NCBI RefSeq assembly: GCF_003688895.1
Contig: NZ_REFV01000009.1
Location: 62,001-126,000, forward strand
Origin: Dokdonia sinensis
GTDB lineage: Bacteria; Bacteroidota; Bacteroidia; Flavobacteriales; Flavobacteriaceae
DNA: 64,000 nucleotides
Reading direction: 5' to 3'
Part shown: piece by piece, positions 53,396 through 61,821 of the stretch
Numbering within the stretch: position 1 is the stretch's first letter
Layout of the letters: each line of letters opens with the position of its first letter
Notes under the pieces: generated by a model
Databases searched by the model: none
Seen by the model: the letters and a program-made list of their open reading frames with translations, nothing else
What the model was told of the DNA's origin: nothing
Program-made: the position numbers and the translations under genes

Positions 53396-56182
53396 ATGAA
53401 AAAACTTACATTTTATTTTACTGCTTTGTTATGGTGTGCTTTAATTGGCGTACTGAGCGCTCAGGACACAATGCGTGCCCCAGCTACGACGATGTGCCCT
53501 GCTGATATCGTACAGGCGGTTCCTGCAGGTGCTTGCGAGGCGACAGTAACTTACAGCTCAACACTCAATGCAAATGAAACTTATGAATTTACAGGAGCGA
53601 TAGAAACATTTACAGTTCCTGTAGGAGTAACCTCTATTAACATTTCAGTCTCTGGAGCTCAAGGTGGGGCTAGTGCAGGAGCTTCTGGGGGGCTAGGAGC
53701 AGTCGCTAGTGGAGACTTTACGGTAACTCCTGGGCAAGAAATACAACTCTTAGTGGGAGAAAAAGGAACAGATGATTCTGGTGGCGCCGGTGGTGGTGGT
53801 GGTGGTTCATTTGCGATTTTAGGAAATGATGTTGCCACAGGAACTTTGCTCATTGCCGCAGGCGGTGGAGGTGGAAGAGGTGCAGCCTTTTTTGGGTCTC
53901 AAGCTCCTGGAGGGCCTGGAGGGACTGGTCAAGCTACTGAGAATGGAGGAGGCGCTATAGGTGGTGCTTGTAATGCTTGTTCTGGAACAGCAGGAAATAT
54001 GGGTAATGGAGGTACAGCTGCTTCTGGCTTTGGAGGAAGCGCAGGAGGCGCAGGTGCAGGTTTCCTAACAGATGGAGCTAACGCTAATGGTCCTGGTGCT
54101 TTGACCTCTGGAGGCCAGGCCATTGTAAGTGGCGGAGCTGGCGGTACTGCTATCGGTATCCCTGGAGGTTTCGGTGGTGGAGGTGCTGGAGGTGCGACAT
54201 CTGCCGGTGGTGGCGGTGGTGGCGGTGGCTACAGCGGTGGTGCAAGTGGCGGTCAAGGCGGTGTTGTAGGAAGCGGCGGCGGTGGCGGTGGTTCCTTAAA
54301 TACTGGAACAAATGCCGTGGTTACAGGGGGTACCAATTCTGGAAATGGTGTTATTACCATCTCATATACTATAGACGCAACTCTTACAGCTGGACTCGCT
54401 AGTGGAAGTGCATATCCAATAGGAACAACAGAAAATACGCTGTCTTTTATTGATGGTGGTGGGAACACCGTTTCCTGCAACTTCAATGTAATGATAGAGG
54501 ATAATGAGGATCCTGTGCTTATGGTTCCAGCAGACATTGCTCAGGATACTGACGCGGGTGTATGTGGTGCTGTTGTAAACTATACTATTACTACTTCAGA
54601 TAATTGTGATTTTGCCCCAGAAACGGTAGCAGGTTTCTCTTTATTAGGAACCTTTAATGAGAAAACGTATTTCTTATCAGATGTAGCAATGGGACCTGGG
54701 GCTATTTATAGTGATGCAGCCACAAATGGATATGAACTTGTTTCTATTACTAGCGCTGCAGAGAATGCTTTTGTTCGCTTAGAAGCAAATGCTGCAGGGG
54801 CAACGGGAGATTTAACCATAGGATTTAACGATCTTGATGTAGAAGGAACCTTTGTATGGCAAAATGGAGATCCGGTAACGTATACGAACTGGAATAGCGG
54901 AGAGCCAAATAATCAAGGCGACGAAGATTATGTAACCATGCAACCCTCAGGTCGCTGGGCAGATTTTCCTAACATCGGGGGAAATAGATATATTATCCAG
55001 TTTGACGGAAGCTTAGAGCAGACTGCTGGTCTGGCATCTGGCGAAGTATTTCCTGTGGGAACGACCACAAATACGTATGTACTAACGGATGCCTTTGGGA
55101 ACTCGGTGACAGAATCATTTGATGTTGTGGTTACGGACAATGAAAACCCCGACGCTCAATGCGTAGCAGATTTTACCGTGCAACTCGACGCAAATGGTCA
55201 AGCAACCATCACCGCGGCAGATATTGATAACGGATCTACCGATGCCTGTGGGATTGCAAGTACAAGCGTAGATGTCACAGACTTTGATTGCTCAAATGTG
55301 GGTGCAAATGTAGTTACACTTACCGTTACAGATAACAACGGAAACACTAGTACGTGCACGACTACAGTAACAGTCGAAGATACGACGGGAGTCGTAGTAG
55401 TATCTGGTCCAGTAGATATTTTTACGGGTACAGGACCTAATGATGATGCTTGTTCAACTGTTGTTAATTATGACCCCGTGACTATAGATAGCTTTGTGCT
55501 TGATAATAATTGTGGAGATAGTACAACCTTTGCTGTGTCTCAAACAGGTGGTCTAGGAAGTGGGTCTGTTTTTCCTGTAGGTACGACTACAGAAACGTAC
55601 ACTATTGTAGATAATAATGGTAACGAGACAGAGTATTCATTTGAAATCACCATATCAGATACTACAAATCCTGTAATCGATTGTCCCGAAGATATCATCG
55701 TTTCGGAGGATGAAAACGACCTGTATGTCATTTTGGATTACACCACGGGCGCTAGTGATAATTGTTCTACAGGAGATGACCTCACAATCACACAAACTCC
55801 AGTTGCAGGCACATCTGTAGGTGTTGGAGTGACAACCGTAACTGTCGAGGCTACTGATCTTGTTGGAAATACAACGACTTGCTCATTTGATATTACAGTA
55901 GACAGTACACTCGGGATAGATGAAGACGAATCGACTTTAGGCGATATTGAAATCTATCCTAATCCTACTTCAAATACTATAAATGTCGAAATTGGGTCTC
56001 AAGGAGTCGAAAAAATAGTGCTTTTTGATATAAAGGGGAGAAAGTTGAAAGAGTTTGAGATTGCAAACTCAGGACAATTTACCACACAGATAGATCTAGG
56101 TGACTTTGCAGAAGGGGTGTATTTACTTCAGTTCATTAAAAACAAGGAACAAGTCACAAAAAGAATCATAAAGAGAAATTAG
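53396..56182 (+). CDS. Glycine-rich adhesin with C-type lectin domain and T9SS tail
   Basis: A 928-residue secreted protein: signal peptide (FYFTALLWCALIGVLSAQ), an 'MCPADIVQAVPAGACEATVTY' HYR-like start, then a very glycine-rich domain at about residues 85-310 (GGGGGSF, GGAGG, GGGGGYSGG). Next come HYR-type repeats and a C-type lectin domain at about 415-540 (VTYTNWNSGEPNNQGDEDY ... WADFPNIGGNRYIIQF). Further HYR modules (FTVQLDANGQATITAADIDNGS ...; VDIFTGTG ...) lead to a type A T9SS tail (IYPNPTSNTINVEIG ... GVYLLQFIKNKEQVTKRIIKRN). Surface adhesion is inferred. Its tail modules recur in the gene at 61822. Confidence 0.9.
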   Translation: MKKLTFYFTALLWCALIGVLSAQDTMRAPATTMCPADIVQAVPAGACEATVTYSSTLNANETYEFTGAIETFTVPVGVTSINISVSGAQGGASAGASGGLGAVASGDFTVTPGQEIQLLVGEKGTDDSGGAGGGGGGSFAILGNDVATGTLLIAAGGGGGRGAAFFGSQAPGGPGGTGQATENGGGAIGGACNACSGTAGNMGNGGTAASGFGGSAGGAGAGFLTDGANANGPGALTSGGQAIVSGGAGGTAIGIPGGFGGGGAGGATSAGGGGGGGGYSGGASGGQGGVVGSGGGGGGSLNTGTNAVVTGGTNSGNGVITISYTIDATLTAGLASGSAYPIGTTENTLSFIDGGGNTVSCNFNVMIEDNEDPVLMVPADIAQDTDAGVCGAVVNYTITTSDNCDFAPETVAGFSLLGTFNEKTYFLSDVAMGPGAIYSDAATNGYELVSITSAAENAFVRLEANAAGATGDLTIGFNDLDVEGTFVWQNGDPVTYTNWNSGEPNNQGDEDYVTMQPSGRWADFPNIGGNRYIIQFDGSLEQTAGLASGEVFPVGTTTNTYVLTDAFGNSVTESFDVVVTDNENPDAQCVADFTVQLDANGQATITAADIDNGSTDACGIASTSVDVTDFDCSNVGANVVTLTVTDNNGNTSTCTTTVTVEDTTGVVVVSGPVDIFTGTGPNDDACSTVVNYDPVTIDSFVLDNNCGDSTTFAVSQTGGLGSGSVFPVGTTTETYTIVDNNGNETEYSFEITISDTTNPVIDCPEDIIVSEDENDLYVILDYTTGASDNCSTGDDLTITQTPVAGTSVGVGVTTVTVEATDLVGNTTTCSFDITVDSTLGIDEDESTLGDIEIYPNPTSNTINVEIGSQGVEKIVLFDIKGRKLKEFEIANSGQFTTQIDLGDFAEGVYLLQFIKNKEQVTKRIIKRN

Positions 56183-56201
56183 TAAAATAAGGAGATTGTT
56201 T

Positions 56202-56235
56202 AAAAGGGGGTCACGAGAGTGGCTCCTTTTTTTTT
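56202..56235 (+). terminator. Terminator after the lectin adhesin
   Basis: AAAAGGGGGTCAC pairs imperfectly with GTGGCTCCTTTT around GAGA, followed by a nine-T run, 20 bases after the stop codon. Confidence 0.75.
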
Positions 56236-56260
56236 AAGAAAAATGAATTAAAGGGTTTAC

Positions 56261-56274
56261 GCTTTCGCGAAAGC
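56261..56274. repeat. Palindrome copy (perfect), between adhesin and radA
   Basis: TTAC-GCTTTCGCGAAAGC-ATAA, downstream of the terminator of the lectin adhesin. Confidence 0.95.
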
Positions 56275-56397
56275 ATAATTAAGGAAATGAACAAGGCATA
56301 AAACCGATAACTTGTGTTTGTCTTTCGGTTTCTAGGGGCTAAGTAAGAATCTAAATGTTTTAAAAAGAAAGTGACACTTGCTTCGTGTAGAACAAAC

Positions 56398-57768
56398 TTA
56401 TCCAAAAAGGTGTCGCACGACATCGTGCACCTTTGCTACTTTAATAATGTTGATGTGATATTTCTGATCAGGAATCTTACAATATTTTGAGATCACAATA
56501 CTGCCAAAACCTAGTTTCTCTGCCTCAAGGATACGTTGCTCTACACGATTTACGGGGCGAACTTCTCCTGCAAGGCCTATCTCTGCCGCAAAGCACATGG
56601 ATTTATCTACAGAAATATCAACGTTTGAAGACAAAACTGCGGCGACCACAGCTAGGTCTATAGCAGGATCATCTACAGAGATTCCTCCAGTGACATTGAG
56701 GAAGACGTCTTTTGCCCCAAGTTTAAAACCTGCGCGCTTCTCAAGAACGGCAAGGAGCATATTGAGTCGTTTTGCATTGTATCCTGTCGAGCTACGCTGT
56801 GGCGTTCCGTAAACTGCGGTACTCACAAGTGCCTGGAGCTCAATCATAAGCGGTCGCATCCCTTCCATTGTGGTGGCGATGGCAGTACCGCTCAAGTCTT
56901 CGTCGTTTTTTGAGATGAGGATTTCGCTCGGGTTTGATACTTCGCGCAAGCCACTACCTTGCATCTCGTATATTCCGAGTTCGCTGGTGCTCCCAAAACG
57001 GTTTTTGTGCGCACGTAGAATGCGGTACACGTGATTGCGGTCGCCTTCAAATTGCAGTACGGTATCCACCATATGCTCGAGAATTTTAGGCCCAGCAATA
57101 TTCCCATCTTTCGTAATATGACCTATAAGGATGACGGGTGTTGACGTCTCCTTAGCAAAACGGATGAGCTCTGAGGTAGTTTCCCGGATTTGAGAAATAC
57201 TTCCCGCAGTGCTTTCTATATGGTCAGAATGCAAGGTCTGTATAGAGTCTATGATGACAATGTCGGGTTGCATCTCCTCAATGTGCCTAAAGATGTTTTG
57301 TGTTTTGGTCTCCGTAAGTATATAACATTGATCACTTTCTGGGTTGATGCGCTCTGCCCGCATCTTTATTTGTTGCTGGCTTTCTTCTCCAGATACATAT
57401 AGCGTTTTGTAGGGAAGTGCAAGTGAAATTTGAAGTAGCAAGGTGCTTTTTCCTATTCCTGGTTCTCCGCCCAGAAGCGTAAGTGACCCAGGAACTAGCC
57501 CTCCACCTAGCACACGATTTAGTTCACCGTTTTTTGTGTTCATTCGCGCCTCGGAGGCGGTGGAGATATCGGCAATTTTAAGGGGCTTGCTGGTTCTTGT
57601 GAGTCCAGAGACCTTCGAGGACTCGCTTTTCCAGTCTTTCTTATCGGCTTTTTGAACGACTTCCTCTACAATGGTGTTCCATTGTTTACAGGCGTGGCAT
57701 TGTCCTGCCCACTTAGCGTGTTGTGTGCCACAGTTTTGACAGAAGAAGGTAGTTTTAATTTTAGCCAT
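56398..57768 (-). CDS. radA: DNA repair protein RadA
   Basis: RadA (Sms) is a RecA-like ATPase that drives branch migration in recombination. The 456-residue protein from the ATG at 57766-57768 has the N-terminal zinc finger (CQNCGTQHAKWAGQCHAC), Walker A (GGEPGIGKSTLL), the KNRFG motif (HKNRFGSTSELGIYEM) and a C-terminal Lon-protease-like domain (DVFLNVTGGISVDDPAIDLAV). A longer start would add 19 non-conserved residues. It converges with the lectin gene across a palindrome copy (56261-56274). Confidence 0.96.
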   Translation of the reverse strand: MAKIKTTFFCQNCGTQHAKWAGQCHACKQWNTIVEEVVQKADKKDWKSESSKVSGLTRTSKPLKIADISTASEARMNTKNGELNRVLGGGLVPGSLTLLGGEPGIGKSTLLLQISLALPYKTLYVSGEESQQQIKMRAERINPESDQCYILTETKTQNIFRHIEEMQPDIVIIDSIQTLHSDHIESTAGSISQIRETTSELIRFAKETSTPVILIGHITKDGNIAGPKILEHMVDTVLQFEGDRNHVYRILRAHKNRFGSTSELGIYEMQGSGLREVSNPSEILISKNDEDLSGTAIATTMEGMRPLMIELQALVSTAVYGTPQRSSTGYNAKRLNMLLAVLEKRAGFKLGAKDVFLNVTGGISVDDPAIDLAVVAAVLSSNVDISVDKSMCFAAEIGLAGEVRPVNRVEQRILEAEKLGFGSIVISKYCKIPDQKYHINIIKVAKVHDVVRHLFG

Positions 57769-58071
57769 TTCATCTAGTTTATGAGCAATGTGTGTAGGGA
57801 AACACGGTAATGGTTTTAAAACCAAAAAATTATAAAAACGTTATATCTGTTGCTTCTTTATTATGCCCGAGAAGTAAAAGTATTCAATTGGGGGATTGGA
57901 TACAAGAGAAAGAGGACTTGCGTACGAACTCCTCTTTTTTGATTTGTGATTTTTACGCTTTCGCGAAAGCGGACATCAAAATAATTACACATAACTTACA
58001 CGAGTAATGCTAATGATAATAGTACAGTCACTTCAAGTATTTTTTTTTGAAATGAATTATATTTAACGCAG
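57769..58071. other. 303-bp intergenic region with one palindrome copy
   Basis: It separates radA from the divergent sensor kinase and holds a perfect palindrome at 57957-57970. A 65-codon frame (57810-58007) runs through it and reads YAFAKAD at the palindrome, but has no other sign of being a gene. AT-rich sequence just before 58072 should hold the kinase promoter. Confidence 0.6.
57957..57970. repeat. Palindrome copy (perfect), between radA and the propeller kinase
   Basis: TTAC-GCTTTCGCGAAAGC-GGAC, 102 bases before the kinase ATG. Confidence 0.95.
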
Positions 58072-60930
58072 ATGAAAATTAGGTTGCTATTTTTTCTTGT
58101 GTTTTTATATTGTTGTCCCGCAATTGCACAGCAATATCTTTTTAAGCAATACACAAAAGAGGAAGGTCTTTCTAATAATGAGGTCTACGATCTTATTCAA
58201 GCAAGAGATGGAATTATCTGGGCGGCAACCTATGGAGGCGTCAGTGCCTTTGACGGCTCCTCGTTTAAAAACTACACAACAGAGGATGGACTCGCCTCAG
58301 ATTTTGCTTTTTCTGTTTTTGAGGACTCTAAGGGGCGCATCTGGGTAGGCACGCTGAGTAAAGGGATCAGTATCATTAAAGATGGAAAGGTTACATCTCC
58401 TAGTGACATCGATTATTTTAATTATGGAACGGTTACGGAGTTCTTTGAGCACGATGATGGAAGCATTTACATTTTTGCAAATCGGGGTGTCATCAAATAT
58501 CAAGATGGGATGTTCATCCCGATTATCGAAGCAACCGAAATTATTCAGGACGGAATCTACGTTCAAGATGTAGTTCTTCTCAACGATCACACCTTTGCAA
58601 TGGCTTCTACCCGTAGGGGTGTTATATTATTTAATACCCTTACGTGTGAGTTGGATTATATAAATGAAGATAGTCACAAGATTAATAATCTTTGTTTTAG
58701 CGTGCATCTAGACGATGACGGTGCTTTATGGATAGGGAGCTATGGAGCATTGTATAAACTAAAAGATGATAAGAAAGAAACTTATGTGCCAGATTGGAAT
58801 GACTTCAACAGCAATAAAATCTGGCGAATTCTAGAAGATAATGGTCGCTTGTACCTAGCAACAGAGGGTAATGGTTTACTCCTTTTTGACAAAAAAACAG
58901 AACAGTTTAAAATCTTAGATGACCAGAGAGGTTTTCCTAATAAATATGCCTATTCTCTTATTAAGGATAGAGAGGATAATTTCTGGTTTGCCACGTATCG
59001 CGGTGGGCTGGTAAAGTTTAGGGATACATCTTTTACTTTTTATGATGCAAGTCAGGGACTTCCAGAGGGAGCTGTAAAAAGCGTCGTAAGCTGGAATGAA
59101 GACTGGGCTGTAAGCACCGAAAATGGAGTCGCAATTTTTGAAGAAGGTCGGGTCGTAGATACTTTAATGAAAGGTATCTCTACAGGTATGCTTAATGTTT
59201 CTAATTCAAAAGAATTGCTGGTTTCAGGAAATGACACTTACGCATTCCAAGATCGTTATTCAAAAGAGTTTGTAGTAGAGGGAGCACATAGTTATGTAAT
59301 TAAAAATGATGCGAAACTTGTTATCTCTAGTTCATCGCAAATCCATTTTATGACAGACGGTAGCAGTGTAACGATTCCCGCCCGAAAAGCTGCAGCCATT
59401 GTACCTATAGGAGACCGCTATCTAAGCGCATCACAATTTGGTATGTTCCAGTTGCATAACAATGTAGAAGACAGTATTCCTGGGTTGCATCAAAAATACC
59501 ACGAGGCCTTTTATACGTTAGATATACTAAATGCAAATACCGCAGTAACTGCAAATAATAAAAATTTGTATTTCATCACGCTAGAAAACAGCAACTTTAA
59601 AAATAGAATCTTTCCGCTAGATGCGCTAAATATTCGAGATGATGTAACCGCTTTACGTGTAGCCGGAGACGACCTATGGTTGGCTTCAAAAAAGGGCCTC
59701 AGTAAACTTGCGGTGAGTCCCTTGCTTCAAAAAGACAGCATAGTGATGCAGCATTACACAAATACCTTTGGATTTCCTACCCAAGCCATATTGGAAAATC
59801 AAATAGCTGTCAGTAAAGACGGTACAGTAGCTTTTGCCACAAAAGAAGGTGTCGGATTTTTTTCTGAAGATAATTTTGTGAGCAATACACAACCGCCACA
59901 ACTTAAATTAAAGAACATACTTCTTTTTGCCGAAAAACTAGATGAAGCAACCTTCTTAAAAGGTGATAAGCTGGTACTACCTTACACAAAAAACTACCTC
60001 ACTTTTAACATGCAAGCCGTCACGTTTACCTCGCCAGAGACCGTGAACTACAGCTATAGGTTGCGAGGCTTACGAGATAGTGATACTTGGTCCAGTCCTT
60101 CCCAAAAAAAGGATATCGTTTTTTCCTACCTTCCTCCAGGGGATTATGTCTTTGAGTTTACAGCAGATAATGGTAATGGCGTCTGGCAACCAGACGCATT
60201 TACATATCCGTTTACAATTTCGGTTCCATTCTGGCGTACCATTTGGTTTTGGTCTATTTTAGGATTTACAGCAGTGGCACTGGGGTTTATTTTGCTTTCG
60301 CGAAAGAATCTCCTCGCAAGAAAACGTCAAGAACGAGTCACTCAGGACATCATAAACGCTCAAGAAGAAGAACGGTCTCGTGTTGCTAGAGAACTGCACG
60401 ATAGCGTAGGTCAAAAGCTAATGATGCTCACGCGTAAGGTGAAGTATCTCAAAAACCCAGAAGCCGAAGCTCTTGCGGGAAGCACTCTCAGTGAACTCAG
60501 GTCTATTTCTAGGGGCTTACACCCAGCTGTTCTGGAACGATTAGGATTCACAGCTGCCTTAGAAGCATTGCTTGAAGAGGTAGATGAACAAACAGATACC
60601 TTCATATCCTCAGAGATTGAAAACATAGATGCTTATGTCTCACAAAATGCTGGATTGCATATGTATCGTGTTTTTCAGGAACTACTATCTAATATGATAA
60701 AACACGCTCAGGCTCCTGCAGCTAGAGTTGAGGTTTCAAAAGAAGGACAGACCCTTCGGCTCTATTTAAAAGATAACGGTAAAGGATTTAACTATCATGA
60801 AAAACTAAAAACCACAAAGAGTCTCGGGATGAAGTCCATTTTAGAACGTTGTAAGATTATTAACGCAAGATTGGAGGTGAATTCTCAAATAGGGCAAGGG
60901 ACTACATATATTCTAATCGTCCCTATATAG
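58072..60930 (+). CDS. Beta-propeller sensor histidine kinase (HisKA_3 type)
   Basis: A 952-residue hybrid-style sensor: signal peptide (LLFFLVFLYCCPAIAQ), about twelve Reg_prop propeller strands in the first ~590 residues (IIWAATYGGVSAFDGSSFKNY; GRIWVGTLSKGISIIKDG), a Y_Y_Y domain (NYSYRLRGLRDSDTWSS ... PGDYVFEFTADNGNGVW), a membrane segment (about 728-748), then a HisKA_3 kinase with phospho-His in SRVARELHDSVGQKLMM (about 775) and ATPase box FQELLSNMIKHAQA. The palindrome variant at 60294-60307 encodes LSRKN exactly at the end of the membrane helix. The NarL-type regulator at 61020 is its likely partner. Confidence 0.94.
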   Translation: MKIRLLFFLVFLYCCPAIAQQYLFKQYTKEEGLSNNEVYDLIQARDGIIWAATYGGVSAFDGSSFKNYTTEDGLASDFAFSVFEDSKGRIWVGTLSKGISIIKDGKVTSPSDIDYFNYGTVTEFFEHDDGSIYIFANRGVIKYQDGMFIPIIEATEIIQDGIYVQDVVLLNDHTFAMASTRRGVILFNTLTCELDYINEDSHKINNLCFSVHLDDDGALWIGSYGALYKLKDDKKETYVPDWNDFNSNKIWRILEDNGRLYLATEGNGLLLFDKKTEQFKILDDQRGFPNKYAYSLIKDREDNFWFATYRGGLVKFRDTSFTFYDASQGLPEGAVKSVVSWNEDWAVSTENGVAIFEEGRVVDTLMKGISTGMLNVSNSKELLVSGNDTYAFQDRYSKEFVVEGAHSYVIKNDAKLVISSSSQIHFMTDGSSVTIPARKAAAIVPIGDRYLSASQFGMFQLHNNVEDSIPGLHQKYHEAFYTLDILNANTAVTANNKNLYFITLENSNFKNRIFPLDALNIRDDVTALRVAGDDLWLASKKGLSKLAVSPLLQKDSIVMQHYTNTFGFPTQAILENQIAVSKDGTVAFATKEGVGFFSEDNFVSNTQPPQLKLKNILLFAEKLDEATFLKGDKLVLPYTKNYLTFNMQAVTFTSPETVNYSYRLRGLRDSDTWSSPSQKKDIVFSYLPPGDYVFEFTADNGNGVWQPDAFTYPFTISVPFWRTIWFWSILGFTAVALGFILLSRKNLLARKRQERVTQDIINAQEEERSRVARELHDSVGQKLMMLTRKVKYLKNPEAEALAGSTLSELRSISRGLHPAVLERLGFTAALEALLEEVDEQTDTFISSEIENIDAYVSQNAGLHMYRVFQELLSNMIKHAQAPAARVEVSKEGQTLRLYLKDNGKGFNYHEKLKTTKSLGMKSILERCKIINARLEVNSQIGQGTTYILIVPI
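60294..60307. repeat. Palindrome copy (one mismatch), in the propeller kinase
   Basis: GCTTTCGCGAAAGA. Plus-strand reading LLSRKN right after the transmembrane helix. Confidence 0.8.
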
Positions 60931-60931
60931 T

Positions 60932-60973
60932 CTACGTATCCTACGTAATATCTGTTATAAGTACGTAGGTTAC
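60932..60973. repeat. TACGTA-containing inverted repeat upstream of the response regulator
   Basis: GTATCCTACGTA (60936-60947) and TACGTAGGTTAC (60962-60973) pair at 11 of 12 positions. The core CCTACGTA/TACGTAGG is perfect. It lies 47-88 bases before the NarL-type ATG. A related sequence recurs at 61686-61723. Confidence 0.5.
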
Positions 60974-61019
60974 GAAGGAAAAAAGTAACTTATATTCGTA
61001 ACACAGGAAGTATATAGTA

Positions 61020-61670
61020 ATGTTCAACAAATCTCAAATATCAATTGTAGTGGCAGACGACCATCCCATTATGCGCAAGGGCTTGAGTCAAGAATTACAA
61101 GAGGCCGGCTATGATCTCGTTGCGATAGCAGAGAATGGAGCTCTTGCCCTAGAGGCAATTGTAAACCATAAACCCACTATTGCTTTACTCGATATTGAAA
61201 TGCCGTTGCTTACAGGATTTGAAGTGATAAAGCGAAGCCGCAAAGAGAGTCCAGTCACAAAGTTCATTGCAATGACTTATCACAAGGAAAAGGGCTTTGT
61301 TGTTCAAGCAAAAAATCTAAAAGTAGACGGATATATGCTCAAAGAAGACGGGATTGATGAGATTGAGAGATGCATAGAAGCCGTACTTAACAACAAAACT
61401 TATTATAGTAAGTCCTTTGATGCAGGATTTGAAAAAATTGTACAGGATGAACTTAAGAAAATCACCTTACTGACACCTTCAGAACGGACTATCATACGCC
61501 TCGTGGCACAGCAAAAAACTTCAACAGAAATAGGGGAACTACTCTTAATTTCTCCTAGAACAGTACAAAAGCATCGCACTAATATTATTGCAAAACTAGA
61601 CCTTGCATCAGGAACAGATGCGTTATCTCAATGGGTGCTAGAGCATAAGGAGCTGGTGAATACGCTTTAA
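61020..61670 (+). CDS. NarL/LuxR-family response regulator
   Basis: A 216-residue two-component regulator. The receiver has VVADDHPIMRKG, the phospho-acceptor Asp58 in IALLDIEMPLLTGFE, and Thr/Lys positions in FIAMTYHKEKG and GYMLKEDG. The LuxR helix-turn-helix near residues 145-205 reads LTPSERTIIRLVAQQKTSTEIGELLLISPRTVQKHRTNI. It lies 89 bases downstream of the propeller sensor kinase, its probable partner. TACGTA repeats flank the gene and could be its binding sites. Confidence 0.94.
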   Translation: MFNKSQISIVVADDHPIMRKGLSQELQEAGYDLVAIAENGALALEAIVNHKPTIALLDIEMPLLTGFEVIKRSRKESPVTKFIAMTYHKEKGFVVQAKNLKVDGYMLKEDGIDEIERCIEAVLNNKTYYSKSFDAGFEKIVQDELKKITLLTPSERTIIRLVAQQKTSTEIGELLLISPRTVQKHRTNIIAKLDLASGTDALSQWVLEHKELVNTL

Positions 61671-61685
61671 ATGCGTTTCGTTTTA

Positions 61686-61723
61686 TATACGTACCCTACG
61701 CAGTATCTGCGCGCACTACGTAT
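61686..61723. repeat. TACGTA-containing inverted repeat between regulator and PKD adhesin
   Basis: ATACGTA (61686-61692) and TACGTAT (61717-61723) are perfect inverted copies. The sequence TACGTACCCTACGCAGTATC closely matches TACGTATCCTACGTAATATC of the repeat at 60932. It lies 100-136 bases before the PKD adhesin ATG. Confidence 0.45.
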
Positions 61724-61821
61724 TTTCAAATTTTAATATTGAGATTATATTGCAACTATCTTAACGGGGGTCTCAGAATAAGAATGATAAAGCCACTTAA
61801 ACTTTATCAAATTATCTAATT

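Noticed and set aside
53659-54537. Several minus-strand frames rich in Pro and Ala opposite the glycine-rich domain
   Set aside because: They are antisense shadows of GGN codons (PPPPAPP-type translation), not genes.
6482-57970. The palindrome as ordinary intrinsic terminators
   Set aside because: Many copies are inside genes and lack a U-run; true terminators nearby (for example 39175 and 43341) have different sequences.
57810-58007. A 65-codon plus-strand frame between radA and the propeller kinase, containing YAFAKAD
   Set aside because: It overlaps the radA upstream region, has no conserved feature apart from the palindrome-encoded peptide, and no promoter or partner; treated as chance.
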